The notes beneath the pieces were generated by a model that saw nothing but the letters and a program-made list of their open reading frames with translations, had not been told where the DNA came from and did no database searches. The position numbers and the translations under genes are program-made. From Ornithodoros turicata (Eukaryota > Arthropoda > Arachnida > Ixodida > Argasidae), in assembly GCF_037126465.1 (NCBI RefSeq), contig NC_088201.1, forward strand, positions 24,660,550 through 24,724,549: a stretch of 64,000 nucleotides of DNA, read 5' to 3'. Below, one piece after another: positions 13,526 through 25,118 of the stretch (position 1 is its first letter; each line of letters opens with the position of its first letter).

Positions 13526-13742
13526 ATTCCGTGTTAGCGCTGCGAAGCAAATGTGGCTATAAGCGCCGTATACAGACGTGGACAGCCGGGAAGAGTGGAG
13601 ACAGGCGGGTTAATATGCGGCCTTGGGAAAACCTGAGACAGCATAGCCGGTGGTAGGAATCGAACCAGACACCTACTAATCTTCGGCACAACCCTGGAGC
13701 TACAATCAAGGAGCTTTTTATTCACTCGGTCACGCCGCTGCA
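13526..13742 (-). repeat. tRNA-derived SINE (family 1), diverged copy
   Basis: On the + strand it starts ATTCCGTGTTAGCGCTGCGAAGCA and contains GGAAAACCTGAGACAGCATAGCC then GTAGGAATCGAACCAGACACC. The last is the complement of a pol III B box (GGTTCGATTCC), so the SINE is transcribed from the minus strand. It matches copies at 28275 and 36391 but lacks much of their middle. Confidence 0.7.
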
Positions 13743-16700
13743 GGGTTACGCAAACTTTTGTCGCAACAGTTTGCGAAGACAATGAAATTACTCAGCTGTG
13801 CTTCAGGCAAGCGTACGAAATGTTTGACCACCTGGTGGAAAACATTTGAGCCCATGCAGATTATCGCACGTAGTTACAGCAGTTTGTCGGTTGTTCATTG
13901 CTTCGAATTGACGTTGACAAACGCACCTCATTTTAAACGACCCGCGTTTCCATTATTGCGAGTGCCTTGGCTGCGAGGGCGAGCCCTTTCCAAGAATGAG
14001 GCGAAGACGACCATGCTGCTTGCAGGTGGGCTCTTGTACGTACTTGCAAACGCTTTACGTGTGCAGTGCAGGACGCATAGGACGGCATTAACGCAGCCCA
14101 AATTCCCAAAGCCATTACCGTGCAGCGTCTTAAGGGTTGCACCATCGCTCTGGAAATGCTCGTAAACTTATCGCCGGCCGCCACAGGTGTCGTCCTTATG
14201 TCGCGCTGCTATTTACGAGGCTCGAAATTGAGTTGCTCGTGAGAGATATGAATGGGCTCGCGACGTTGCATTATGGGCCCTAAACTGGAGAAGCAAGCGC
14301 GCTGCAAAGCACTCGGCCCCGTAGCGTGGTGTAAAGCAGGTTAAGGAGGCCGTTAGCGATGTGCAACTACCATGTGATTTTCTTTTTTTTTTGGGGGGGG
14401 GGTGCGAGATGTCATGACCGGCTGCATGCGCGTCGGTAACATCTTTGTTTTACGAAGTGCACCGTTCTTGGTGCAGTTTATCACTTGGATACGAGCTGCG
14501 CTCACCTGTATTTTGCGCAACGTAAGCGCAATGAATTGCAGTGAATTGAACGATTAATAAACGAGCGGCCGTTGGCCGGCAAAAAATACCTACAGTTTTC
14601 ATTCTCCTACCCATAAGATCACAGGGAAAACGAATACCCCCCCACCCCGAAAGAAAGAGAGAGAGAGAGAAACAGAGCGTTCGGTATTTCTTTTTTTAAT
14701 GCCAGTTCAGTTCACTCCGGTTCGTTTAACTGCTCTCCGATAGACTCCATTGTTATATCACTTTTGAATTCAGTAAAATGCTGTTCGACACTCAAATCTT
14801 GCAGCCGGCCCGACAGCGTTTCTGTTTCATATATGTAGTGGCATAGAATGACATTTCAGCATTGGTCTTGGAACGAATGCCGTACATTCGGCAACAAATC
14901 CAGACAAGAACGTTCGTGAGCAATTGCGCTAGTCGTGTTTTCTTGTCCTGGCGCTATTGTGTGAGAATATGACTCCCGCTCTATCTTTATTACGAGCCAA
15001 CGACTCTGGTCGGCTCAGAGACGGAAACATCGCTCTGCTATCAGCGCATAAAGTTTCATCGTGCCGGTACCTGGTCCGGACCGACGCACACGTTGTGTCA
15101 CAGCGATTAAGAGGATGTGTTTTCATTGATGCTATAATTACTTACGTTAGACACCGTAATGCTGGCAATGTTTGTTTATTATTATTATTTTTTTTTCACT
15201 TGCAGATGTGCACTATGTCACATAGGAAACATATATACCCTCGCCTTCACTTTCTGTCGGCTTTCGGGATTATTCCCAGCATTATATAATGGATCAACAT
15301 GGGAGAAAAGCTTCTTAAGCTGCTTGTACTCGATTCTCCGATGCTTTTTTAAAAAAAATGGTTCTATACGCTGCAATTTATACATTCACAGAAACACTGT
15401 TGCGTAGAGGAGGGTCTAACATTATCTTAATGCTCATCTCGAACTTGGTGCCTGACTTTTTAGTACTCCACTATTCGAGACCTCAATAAAGCGAGCGTTG
15501 GTCCTTCTCACAGTTCCTTTTTATTCTTACTCATTCACATATGGGGAACCCGGTGGAAGGAAACAACTTACAACATTTTATTCCACGCGTTTGCGCATGT
15601 GAATACACTGTTTGCTATAGCTTGTACGCATATCATTTCTAAGTTGTAATTTCCTTTTGCAGTTCATTTCCAATTCATCTATACGTTCAAACAATGGAGG
15701 TTCAAAAAGATTGCCTTAGTAGTAGTATCAAAATTGTATTACTGGCGGAGCGCTCCGGGTTGCATATCCTCCCATTCGAGAGTTGCCCCTTACATTTGTC
15801 GGACCGGCGCGGCATCTTTACGTGAGGACCTCAAAGATTTATACGCAGGGCGGCTTCACGAATCCGAGACGCTTCGCAGCCTCTCGCAGCAACGGACGAG
15901 CCCGCTGTATAAATATTCGGTGGAAATAAGCTCTTCCACCACTCCGGCGCCAAAATAAACAAGCGGCCGCTCTCGTGGTTGCCGCCATAAATGTTCGGCC
16001 GAGGGGACTGCTACATGCACTCGCGTCAGCAATTCCGGTTGGAATGGCGTCTGCTTTTAGCGCAGTTCCTTTAGCCCGCTGATCGGCCGCTAATTGGTTT
16101 CGTTTGAGCGCACAAGGGGTCGATCTCCAAGATGCCATTTAATGGAGAGCCTTTCCGGACAGGTGCCCTCCTCTCACCGGTTCTTGCAGTGTCGTCCAAT
16201 GCCACTACACAGCATTGGAGCATTTTTATAGCGGTCAATTAAGCTTCCTTTGGATGCTGAGGAGACGTTTCCAGCAAAAATGGGGGATATTTTTTGCAGC
16301 ATCAAACAAGTTTTTACGAGGTCAATTCTCCGTACAGCACTGCGTAGAGCTGATCAATGTGTTACAGGGGAGTAGTGGCACTTTTTCTATAGTGCGCGAA
16401 ACTTTAGATTGGCTGGACGCTATGCTGATTTTTTCTATGACAGTTTCTTGGCCCCGTCCAATAGGTTTGGTTACGCAGAATTTTTTCGGGATCAACGTCG
16501 CAAATTTAGGAGACGAAAATTGAGCCGGTGCAACACTCGGCGGCACCACCTTTCAAACCCTCATCTGCGACACGAGTGTCGCGTGATTGCAAACAGAAGT
16601 CGCTTTCGATGGTGACACAATCGACAGTCTGGTAACCCCATAGCAACATCCGATGTACAAATAGCTGGCATTAGCACGGCTTAAAACGTGCCTGGAAAGG

Positions 16701-18320
16701 GGCTATCAAGTGTGGGTGCCTCCTCTCCCCCGATGCGTCAGCAGCGTCTCCAGTGGCCCCATAACTTCCTCGTTGAGCCGCCGTTATTGGCTTCATGGAG
16801 GCAGCACAAAGCGGATCCTTCGCGCTCATCTGGGCACCGCATTATTGATCCCGCACATGAATGGTCGATTGAAGCCCAGCCGACATATCAACGAAGAGCA
16901 ATGAGTCGCCCCATCGGCTGCCGTCTCTTGCCTTCGGATTTATCATAGCACGGTCGGTGCCACCTTCGCGCGTACTTAAAGATAGCAGCTGCTACGATGA
17001 ATGACACGCTCTGCCACAACGGTCCTGCCTGGATTTCACTCCCCGTAAAATGACAAATTTCCCTCTTCTTGCAGTGAGGAAATCGCGTACTCTGTTATGG
17101 GATCTGGAAAGTCAGCTGGCAGGATGTTTTGCTCATCATGAATTGTTAACCACGATTTACACCTCGGGGGAGGGAGGAGATGGGGGGTTCGTGGCACCGT
17201 GGTGTTGCTAACACGATAATTATCTGGGCGGTAATTTTATTACTTCTTACAAGAATTGTGTGAGCATGGGGAGGAAACATGCATGGGAACGACAGCTTGC
17301 AATGGCCATATGAGAAAAGCTTTGCCAATGTCGGAACGTACGGTGGCACTACGGTTTACACTATTCACGTATCGGTAAAAGTACAACAACAATTTTACTT
17401 TACTCCTCATTGCTTTTTCTACTGTGTTGGTTTTCTCGGATATCGGCGTCGTTGATTGCGGCAGGCATGAAGTAGTGGTAGCTTCCTTTTCTTTTCTTTT
17501 TCATTCTTTCCTCTTTTTCTTTTTTTGCGTGTGTGTGTGTAGGTGTGAACATAGACACTGTAGAAATCGCGATGCGGGCTTCTGTGTCCTTTCCGGTCCC
17601 AGACTTCAACATTCCTTCCAGAACATTTCATCAGGCCCACCACCAGTAATAGAGGGGAAAATAAAGAACGGAATATTTGGGCTAGTAGTACCTTGTTTTT
17701 GACTTTGTACAGTGCATTGCGAGCCCTGTACAATTACGTGAAATTTGAGGTCCTTTGCCTATCGCTCCTTGTGGCAGATTACAGCTTTGCGATTTCTTGT
17801 GCACGGCGCGGTAGTTCCAGTCGGTAATATGAGTTGCCACCGAGAAGCGCTCGTCCGTTTTTCTTGCGATGGGTGGCGACGGGCGTTTAACCATATTTGG
17901 GAGTTGTTGCCCCCGCGTTGGACCGACTTCCGCTCGAAAACGTGCCCACATGTCGCCTGCAGTCGTCATATGCGCTGCATACGTGTTCGTGTTTCATTCA
18001 CTTTCTTGGGGGAAACATAATTTAATACTTCCGCGGTTTAACTATCTGAATAAGTTCGTCAGTCTTCGAAACCGCTCACTTATTGATTGATTAACTAACT
18101 TACTAATTTCACTGATGTGAATAAACGAATCAATCAATCAATCAATCAATTGGAATTGCTGGGGTTTGCTTGGCGCATTTCCCTCGTTTAGATTGTTAGA
18201 GTTTTAGTGAACGGGAGCGTGTTTACGACAGCGGTTGGACTTGGTGGCAGGGTACAAGTTGCTTAGTTACGCCGTCTTCCGCGAGGGGCGTCAAATAGGG
18301 TGTGCAGTGTGCTGTGATTT
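13743..18320. other. Intronic DNA without a recognised gene
   Basis: The stretch contains a G-run at about 14392-14402, a GAGA tract near 14655-14670 and several unassigned open frames. The longest, 13758-14165 (135 codons), has no known motif and overlaps an equally open frame on the other strand, so I do not call it a gene. An AATC microsatellite lies at 18127-18150. Confidence 0.45.
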
Positions 18321-18430
18321 CGGTACACGTTAAAGAAGCCTCAGGTAGGCAAAATTAATCCACAGAGCGACCACTGTGGCGTCGCTCGTGATCACGGTTA
18401 TTTCGCGACGTAAAACCACGAATTATCGCG
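18321..18430 (+). repeat. SINE family 2 tail
   Basis: The block runs from TACACGTTAAAGAAGCCTCAGGTAGGCAAAATTAATCCAC through CACTGTGGCGTCGCTCGTGATCACGG to CGCGACGTAAAACCACGAATTATC. It is almost the same as 40048-40142. The tRNA head seen at 19440 is not clear here. The family may relate to the Ruka SINEs reported from ixodid ticks; that link is from memory. Confidence 0.65.
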
Positions 18431-18510
18431 ATAGCGGTTCCGAAAGCGTCAATCACTTTATGCCCTGGAAGTGACTGACACGTGACGTCACGTTGCTGAT
18501 CTTTGATTTT

Positions 18511-18558
18511 AATAATAATAATTGGAAGTTTACGTCGCGAGACAACTGAGTGATCTTT
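18511..18558 (-). repeat. SINE family 2 tail fragment, opposite orientation
   Basis: AATAATAATAATT followed by TTTACGTCGCGAGACAACTGAG is the reverse complement of the family 2 tail end. It lies about 80 bases from the forward copy at 18321-18430 and faces it head to head. Confidence 0.6.
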
Positions 18559-19439
18559 GATTTGGCAGCTTCCTTTAAACTATCATTTTCATAGAGAGCT
18601 TTCGATCTACTAAAATTGCCGCCATTACTTAAATGCCGTAATATCGTATACGAAATGATGGTCAAATCGTCTGAGAAACGTTGGCGGCAGGTGACTCATC
18701 ACAGTCATAACATTTGCGCATTTAGCTCAAAAATGGTAGATGGGGGGGGGGGGGGGGTAATGATGGCGACACGCAGGCATTTATCGCCTGTACAGGTGTC
18801 TGCAGTAGGAAATCTGTGATATGATGTGATGATGATGTGATAGAGGAAGGAGAAAATGGGGACATAAGTCAAGTAGGAAATCTCGTTGTGGCTAGGCAGT
18901 GTCTTTTTCAGAATTTTGTCACAACCACTTCGGTACCAGAGCCCTTAATTAACAACAGTCTCTGAAAACGCGCTCGAGGATGTTGACCAACGTCTTCGTA
19001 AACTGGCGTCAATCAAAATTCGTCACGTTAATAGATAACGAGAGATATCGAGCAGGTGGCAGATGCACATTGTAAGGATTGTGGGTCGCCTATTACGCGA
19101 TAGTACACATGTCATTGATTGAGTGAACGATTTGAAACAAAATGCGCAAAAAAAAAATATTGTGAATGACACGAGGACACTTTTATCTCGGATAATCGTT
19201 TAATGTCTAACTGAATTTAATCACAGCTAAATATACCGAGGGCGATATACCGTAAACCGAAGACTGTCTACGGCTGTCTATATACGAGCACTCAAACAGG
19301 TTACATGCTTGATCGCTTAGGTCTTATGCCTCTCGTTCATTTAAACGAGGCAATTGCAGGCGGAACAGACTCATGTTTGTGTTTCTGTTTTACTTGTATA
19401 TGTACCTAATTTTAAGCGTCGTCGTTGGGTTATATGTAA

Positions 19440-19640
19440 TTGTGTCTGCCGACGCGTTGACAGGTTGCAGGTTCGCACCCGGCCAAGGACTCCAGTCATT
19501 CGGTGACGTGGTACAGGTTAGACGTTAAAATTAAGTGGGGGCTATGTGCTGAGACTTCAGCAAGGTGTACAAAATTAAACCACGGGCTGGCGTCACTAAT
19601 GGTCATGATTCTATGCCGACGTAAAACACCAAGTTGTTTC
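19440..19640 (+). repeat. SINE family 2 copy with tRNA-like head
   Basis: GACAGGTTGCAGGTTCGCACCCGGCC near 19460-19485 is a pol III B-box region. It is followed by a body (AGTCATTCGGTGACGTGGTAC, then TGAGACTTCAGCAAGGTG) and a tail (AAATTAAACCACGGGCTGGCG, GATTCTATGCCGACGTAAAACACC) that parallels the tail at 18321. The A box has decayed. This copy shows that the family is tRNA-derived. Confidence 0.65.
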
Positions 19641-21468
19641 TCTTTCTTTAATTTTATTTTTGCTATCAGGAATACATTCGCGCAATTTGATTTGAAGGGA
19701 AAATTGCGCAATACAAAAAAAAAAAAAAAACGTCACTTGTGCTTACAAAATAACTGCGCGAGAACATTAGCGAGAGTTCGTCGGCAGCAAAACAACAGAT
19801 GGATGTGGCAGACAGCGTTTTTTTTTATCTGCAGTGTTGTAAAGGAAACGCACACTGCATAAAATAGCGTGCGCAACAGGATAAGAGCACCGCGGATATT
19901 TTCACAGGAAGAGGAAAAACGGTCACCGTAACTAAATTTTGAAATAGTATAGTCCGGTGATGCCACAATTATTATATGAATCTTTCTTAGCCTTCAAAAC
20001 TATATTGACATCATGTCAGCATAGCTGTTTTCGGCCATCCAATTCGCATTCGGGCCAAGTAGCAACAACAATTATATTTTGACAATGCAGTGGGGAGGTG
20101 CGAAGTGAGTTCCCCATCAAAATTCGAGCTTTTCAGCTTTTGACACTCTTTCTAGGAACTGCGCTTATTGCTCTTGCCTAAAAGTTAATTCTCCGGTATA
20201 ATTAATAGCTTTATCGACGTCACACAGGATCCCCTGCCGCTAATTATGGGTTTTGTGTGCTCCGAGTGAAATAAAAAAAAAGGGAGAGATATCGTAGCAC
20301 AGTGCCGAGGGAAAGAGATAAAGCCCAAGACGAAGGCTATCCATAAACCAAAAAAGAGATAAAAAAGAAAATGCAAACGAGAAAAAAAAATGAAAAGCCA
20401 GAAAGGTAAAGTCCTTGTGAACTAACACACAGACGCCCGGCCGGGCTTTAATCGGCGAGGCAAAAGGAAAAGGAAGCGGCGCTAAGGGGGGCCTTTTACG
20501 ATAAAATCGAGACGTAAACGGAGAAGTCGAGGTGTCTTAATAGCACATTAAGCCTAAGGATAATAGCAGTACCAGCGCAGCTTTTCGATACGGAGCATTT
20601 TTTATTGCTATTCATGGATGGAAACATATCACCGCAAGTGCATTGAAAAGAGGAAGCGTTCCATTACGCGCATCTTGCTCTTTGCCTTGAAACTTTCGCC
20701 GACGTTCCACTTGCAAGTCGCTCAAAAAAGCGACAGGCAAAATTTTGCATTCTCGCGGCGTTTTGTTAAAAAAAATATTAAAGTACTCGTCCTTGCCCTT
20801 ATTGGTTAGAAGACGGGAGGAAGGGATTTCAAGATGCAGCTTCAGGTGGCATTACAATTACACATGCGTACACAGGAATGTAACTGGTTTCCGGCAGGCG
20901 TTTTCGTAATGAACTTCTGTTCATATTCTGTAAGGGAGCTTTAGGGTTTTTAATGTCACAAGACAACGCGCATCTGAACGTTCTACAATATTCGCTGAAA
21001 CTTCAGCATCCCATATTTAACGTTCCTCATTGGACGACGTGTCTAAGGAATTTGTGCCATGTCGCAGATTTGCTGCCGTCTTTGGCCGAATTCGATCCCG
21101 AAAGCTTTGTAAGCGGGTACCTTACCAAACAATCCACTGATGCCTGTGGGAACAGCACACGCAACATACTCTTGATTGAGGAGCGCAGGTTGCACACGAA
21201 GCTGTTCCATTTGGGCAAGAGGCAACAACTGAAAATTCGCGTAAAAAGCTTCTAGTGGTCGGATTCTGCAAACAGCTTGTTTGGAGGTTCTTGGTACGGA
21301 ACAATTTGCGTATGTCAATTACCTGACTGTTTAAACGGAAGAACAGCAGATAAGTTTATTAGTGCCAGTATAAGTGCCATTTCATTCCTTCAGGATGTTT
21401 TAAGCAGAGCTGTTGGAGCAAACCTTGTAGAGGGTAAACCCGCGTACGACCCGATTCCTATCATTACA
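19641..21468. other. Intronic DNA without a recognised gene
   Basis: It contains a poly(A) run near 19715-19730 and A-rich sequence near 20270-20400. No coding family or named repeat is recognised. The open frames 20953-21255 and 21277-21477 show no known motif. Confidence 0.45.
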
Positions 21469-21622
21469 GAGTTTTAGAGAATCGTACGCTATCGCCTTTC
21501 CGTACGTAAGGGATAGCGGTGGTGGGTTCTGCGCACGCGTAAAACAAAGAACTTCGTGCAGTGCGCGGAACCGCCACGCTGTCCCTTACCTACGCAAAGG
21601 CGATAGCGTACGATGCGCTAAA
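21469..21622. mobile_element. Palindromic MITE, copy 1 of a row of three
   Basis: It begins GAGTTTTAGAGAATCGTACG and ends CGTACGATGCGCTAAA. The arms (CGTACGCTATCGCCTTT...CGTACGTAAGGGATAGC and its complement) pair over roughly 60 bases around a loop containing CGCACGCG. No coding capacity. Confidence 0.85.
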
Positions 21623-21626
21623 TAGC

Positions 21627-21776
21627 GAGTTTTAGTATATTGTACGCTATCGCCTTTGCGTACGTGAGGGATTGCGTGCGTGGTTCTGCGCACGCGCAAT
21701 ACATAAACAGAGCTTTGCGCAGAACCATGACCCTTACGTACACAGAGGCGACAGCGTGCGATGTACTAAAACTCAC
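21627..21776. mobile_element. Palindromic MITE, copy 2 of the row
   Basis: Same structure as the copy at 21469, starting GAGTTTTAGTATATTGTACG and ending ATGTACTAAAACTC. Only about four bases separate the two. Small differences between arms show that it has drifted on its own. Confidence 0.85.
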
Positions 21777-21792
21777 TAAGCTCTCTATTAGT

Positions 21793-21954
21793 GAGTTTTA
21801 GTGAATCGTACGCTATCGCCTTTGCGTACGTAAGGAATAGCGTTGGTGCCTATGCGCACGCGCAAAACATAGAGAGCTTCGCGCACGCCTGCGCAGAACC
21901 ACTACGCTATCCCCTACGTACGCAAAGGCGATAGCGTACGACACACTAAAACTC
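21793..21954. mobile_element. Palindromic MITE, copy 3 of the row
   Basis: It starts GAGTTTTAGTGAATCGTACG and ends GTACGACACACTAAAACTC. Arms carry CGTACGCTATCGCCTTTGCG. Separated by about 16 bases (CTCTCTATTAGT-type sequence) from copy 2. A fourth relative lies at 27860. Confidence 0.85.
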
Positions 21955-22632
21955 TCTATTGAGTCAGAAGAACGGTGCGCGAATGACGTTCTATGCGTAA
22001 TTGCTACGTTTGTTTGTGGAAAGTGCGACAGACTCGCGGAGCCACTGAAGCCGCCGATGTTTTCATTTTTTTTTTTTTTTTTCTGCGAAAGGAGCTTGGA
22101 GACATGTAGACGATGGCAAGATACAGGCAAGACACGCCAGCGTGGCCTTCCATGTTGTGTGAGCGACTTCTGCCCAGAACCTGTTTTCAATGTCATTATT
22201 TTACATGCCCATTGTCACCATAATCACCAAATAACAGAAATAATATGATGTGAATAAAATACGGGTATGTGCGGTAATATATATATATATATATAGCAGG
22301 AGTTCTTTGGCTGCACCTATAGCGTATGTTTGAAAGTGCTCAAACGTCGCCATGCCAGTACTGGACAGCTCTACAGTGTGTTTCACCTAGTGTGATAAAA
22401 AATCGTATTAAAAATCTACGTTATGGGGTCAACGCTATTTATCTCTCCGGGAGATTTTGCTATTACTTCTGAGCACTTGTACCGAATTTAATTCGCGGGA
22501 AACTGAATTTTCCCAATTGATCTCCGAAATTTGACAAGTCAACCTCATGCTTATTTCTTTTTCTGTTTTTGACAGAAACAGAAAGCGCATACCGGATTTA
22601 CCCCATTGCGTTGCAAAATACATTCCCTACTA

Positions 22633-23935
22633 CGAGGGGTGTTCAAGGCAAACCGGGACTTTTCATTTTTCGCAAAAGCAAAATGAACTTACAGGCGAGA
22701 AATTAGTTTTATTTTTCAACGTAATCTCCAGCTGCACTAATACACTTGTCCCAGCGTTTTACGAAGGCTTGGATGTCAGCAGCTTAGAAATCCTTACCGG
22801 CGCGTAGCAGCCATGATCGGACCGCATTCTTGATCTCGTCGTCGCAGCTGAAGTGGCGGCCTCCAAGGAACGCCTTCAGTGGCCCTAAGAGATGGAAATC
22901 GCTGGGGGCGAGCTCTGGACTGTAAGGGGGATGTGGCAGCAACTCCTAGCCAAGTTCCTGTAAGGTGCGTGTCGTGAGATGCGCGGCATGCGGGCGTGCA
23001 TTGTCCTGTAGGAGGAGGACTCCTTTGGTGATGAGGCCCGGCCGCTTTTGCTTCAGCGCCTTGTGCACATCCCTGAGAACCTGGCAGTAATATGCACTAT
23101 TGATGGTGGTACCACTGGGCAGAAAATCAACATGAACAACGCTAGCCTTGTCCCAGAAAACCGTGGCCATGACCTTACCCGCAGACGGGGTGCTTCGGAA
23201 CTTCTTGGGAGCTGGCGAGCCCGGATGCTTCCACTGTTTTGATGCGTGTTTAGACTGAGGAGTGAAATGGTGCACCCACGTTTCATCGCACGTGATGATC
23301 CGATCAAGGAACGGCTGTCGTTCAGTGTCGAAACGGTACTTTAGCTCTTGGGAGATTTCCAGTCTTCTCTTTTGGTCAAACACGGAGAGCTGCCTCGGGA
23401 CTCAACGGGCACTAATTTTCCGAAACTGGAGGTGTTCATGAATGATAGTGTTCAACGTTCCCACAGAAAGGTCCGTCTTTCGAGCCAGTTCGAGACATGT
23501 TATCCGTCGGTCCTTGAGGATCAGGCGCTCCACAAGTTGGATGTTCAAAGGAACTCTGACACTGGGCTCCGAGCCGCCCCGGCCGGGATCGTCCTGCACT
23601 GCCGTTAGGCAGTCTCGGAACGGTTTGCACCACTCAAACGCTTTGCTACCGCTAAGTGTATCGTAGCCATACTGAGCCTGAAGTCTTCTGCGAATTTCAG
23701 ATGATTTTACGCCTTCATTCACGAAGAACTTCATGACAATTCGCTGTTCGATGTGCGCGCTCACCTCGTTGTCGGCCATATTGTCCAGCACGTGTGTTCT
23801 GTTTTGCACAAACTTTGGACCACCAAGTGGTGAACGCGGAGGCCTGTCGCGTGCGAAAATGACGAAAAAGAAGTAGCGCGAGCCATTTGTACACTCAGGA
23901 GACAGAAAGTCCCGGTTTGACTTGAACACCCCTCG
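22633..23935 (-). mobile_element. Mariner transposon, copy 1 (dead, nearly full length)
   Basis: The ends are inverted: CGAGGGGTGTTCAAGGCAAACC on the left and the complement of CGAGGGGTGTTCAAGTCAAACC on the right. Both are flanked by TA (22631-22632 and 23936-23937), the mariner target duplication. Length is 1303 bp, normal for mariner. It is nested in the foldback element at 22373-24516. A sister copy lies at 40254. Confidence 0.95.
22709..23779 (-). pseudogene. Mariner transposase, inactivated by stop codons
   Basis: The frame from the ATG at 23779 to the TAA at 22709 would give 356 residues, the usual mariner length. The N-terminal helix-turn-helix region begins MADNEVSAHIEQR. The catalytic DD34D residues are visible in CDETWVHHF, LLQDNARPH and APSDFHL. 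Three in-frame stops interrupt it: TGA at 23402-23404, TAG at 22946-22948 (both replacing Trp TGG when compared with copy 2) and TAA at 22784-22786 (replacing Tyr TAC). There is no frameshift, so the copy died by point mutation. Confidence 0.95.
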
Positions 23936-24529
23936 TACTTCGGTAACAGCTGAAAACAAACTGCGAAAACCGTGGTTTCGAGGCGAGCATATTGTCGACC
24001 GAGCGCAGTTCTCCGTCAAGTTAATGCAAGGTGAGGCGGAAGAAGAACGGTCACCCTCTCCTTCCTGTTTCCTTCTCGCTCTTATTTCAGATAACTTTGC
24101 GTTGCAACGATGCTGCCGTTATGAACAGAAGCTTGAAAAAGTGAAAGGACAGGTACATGGGCTCCTCGCATCGCTTCTTTCGGAGATCTGAGCGCGTCTT
24201 TACGCGCTCCGAAACGACGGCTTTTGCAATTTTTTTCAGGCTATTACTATTGTAGTAAATTTATTTTGCAATAGAATGGGCTAAATCCGGCATGCGCTTT
24301 CTGTTTGTGTAATAATAAAAAGGAGGAGGTGAGGTTGACTTGGCAAATATCGGAGCTCAGTTGGGAAGATTCAATTTCTCGCGAATTAAATTTGATAAAA
24401 GTGCTCAGTCATGGCAATATCTCCCCGAGATAAACAGCGTTGACCCCATAATGTTCAGACAAGTAGATTTTTTTTAAATGCGATTTTTTTATCACGTTAT
24501 GTGAAACACACTGTGTATAAAAGAGTGGA

Positions 24530-24640
24530 GAAGAAGAAGAGGTGGTGAAAGGACTCGCCGTTGTCGGCCTCACAGAGGTGGGCAACGTCACGACTGACGC
24601 CCTGGGCAATGTGCATCCTGGGCCGACTTCTAAGAGAACA
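24530..24640. repeat. Short dispersed repeat related to SINE family 1
   Basis: The stretch contains GCATCCTGGGCCGACTTC, shared with SINE family 1 copies at 28380-28400 and 36497-36515, preceded by GTCGGCCTCACAGAGGTGGGCAACG. The rest of the SINE is not seen. It could be a fragment or a related family. Confidence 0.4.
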
Positions 24641-25075
24641 GAAGAAGAACAGTAGAACAGAACAGATTACTCTGCAGTAGAACAACAGGCTCTGTTTGTT
24701 TGAAATATCCGCGTCGCCCGATCTGGAGCTTTTGCTTCCATCCACTATGACCTGATCGCTGGAGTTTCCACTTTTCGGCGTCAAAAGTCAGTCCCAATTT
24801 AAGAAAGAAAAAAGGGAAAAACTGAAGTCTTCTTCGCTATACCACGATTTTGAGGAAAATCCCCATGCGTTTAGTCCTGAAAGCTTCTCGTATTACTCCT
24901 GTTCTAGTGTGCTCCTTCCACATACATTGCAGATCGTTCTTATTGAAGTTCACATCTCCGGGGATTACGTCTTTGTTTGCGGAACCGCCACGGAATCATT
25001 TCTGTCCTGGTCATTTGTTCTATCGCCGCACCTAATGTACTAAGAGAGCATCGCACTTCACCCGTGGTTTGATAA

Positions 25076-25118
25076 TTTCTGGCTTTACGTCGCGAGACAA
25101 TTATGGTCATGCGCGCCT
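25076..25118 (-). repeat. SINE family 2 tail fragment
   Basis: CTGGCTTTACGTCGCGAGACAATTATGGTCATG is the reverse complement of the family 2 tail end. Only about 40 bases remain. Confidence 0.55.

Larger units (their letters stand above)
22373..24516. mobile_element. Long foldback/TIR element interrupted by a mariner
   Basis: The left arm, about 22374-22632, begins CAGTGTGTTTCAC and includes GGGGTCAACGCTATTTATCTC, AATTTAATTCGCGGGAAACTG and AACAGAAAGCGCATACCGGAT. The right arm, about 24240-24515, is its inverted copy (GTGAAACACACTG at the outer edge, GGTCAACGCTGTTTATCTC on the opposite strand). Arms are about 260 bases and diverged by perhaps 10-15%. The mariner at 22633-23935 sits at the inner edge of the left arm; without it the original element would be about 840 bp. 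There is no transposase of its own. CAGTG ends fit a Tc1/mariner-type MITE, but the target duplication is not clean. Confidence 0.8.

Noticed and set aside
13758..14165. 135-codon open frame as a gene
   Set aside because: No known motif, overlapping open frame on the opposite strand, no splice or promoter support.
21469..21954. CRISPR-like array
   Set aside because: The three units are palindromic transposons of 150-160 bp with near-zero spacers in a eukaryotic genome.
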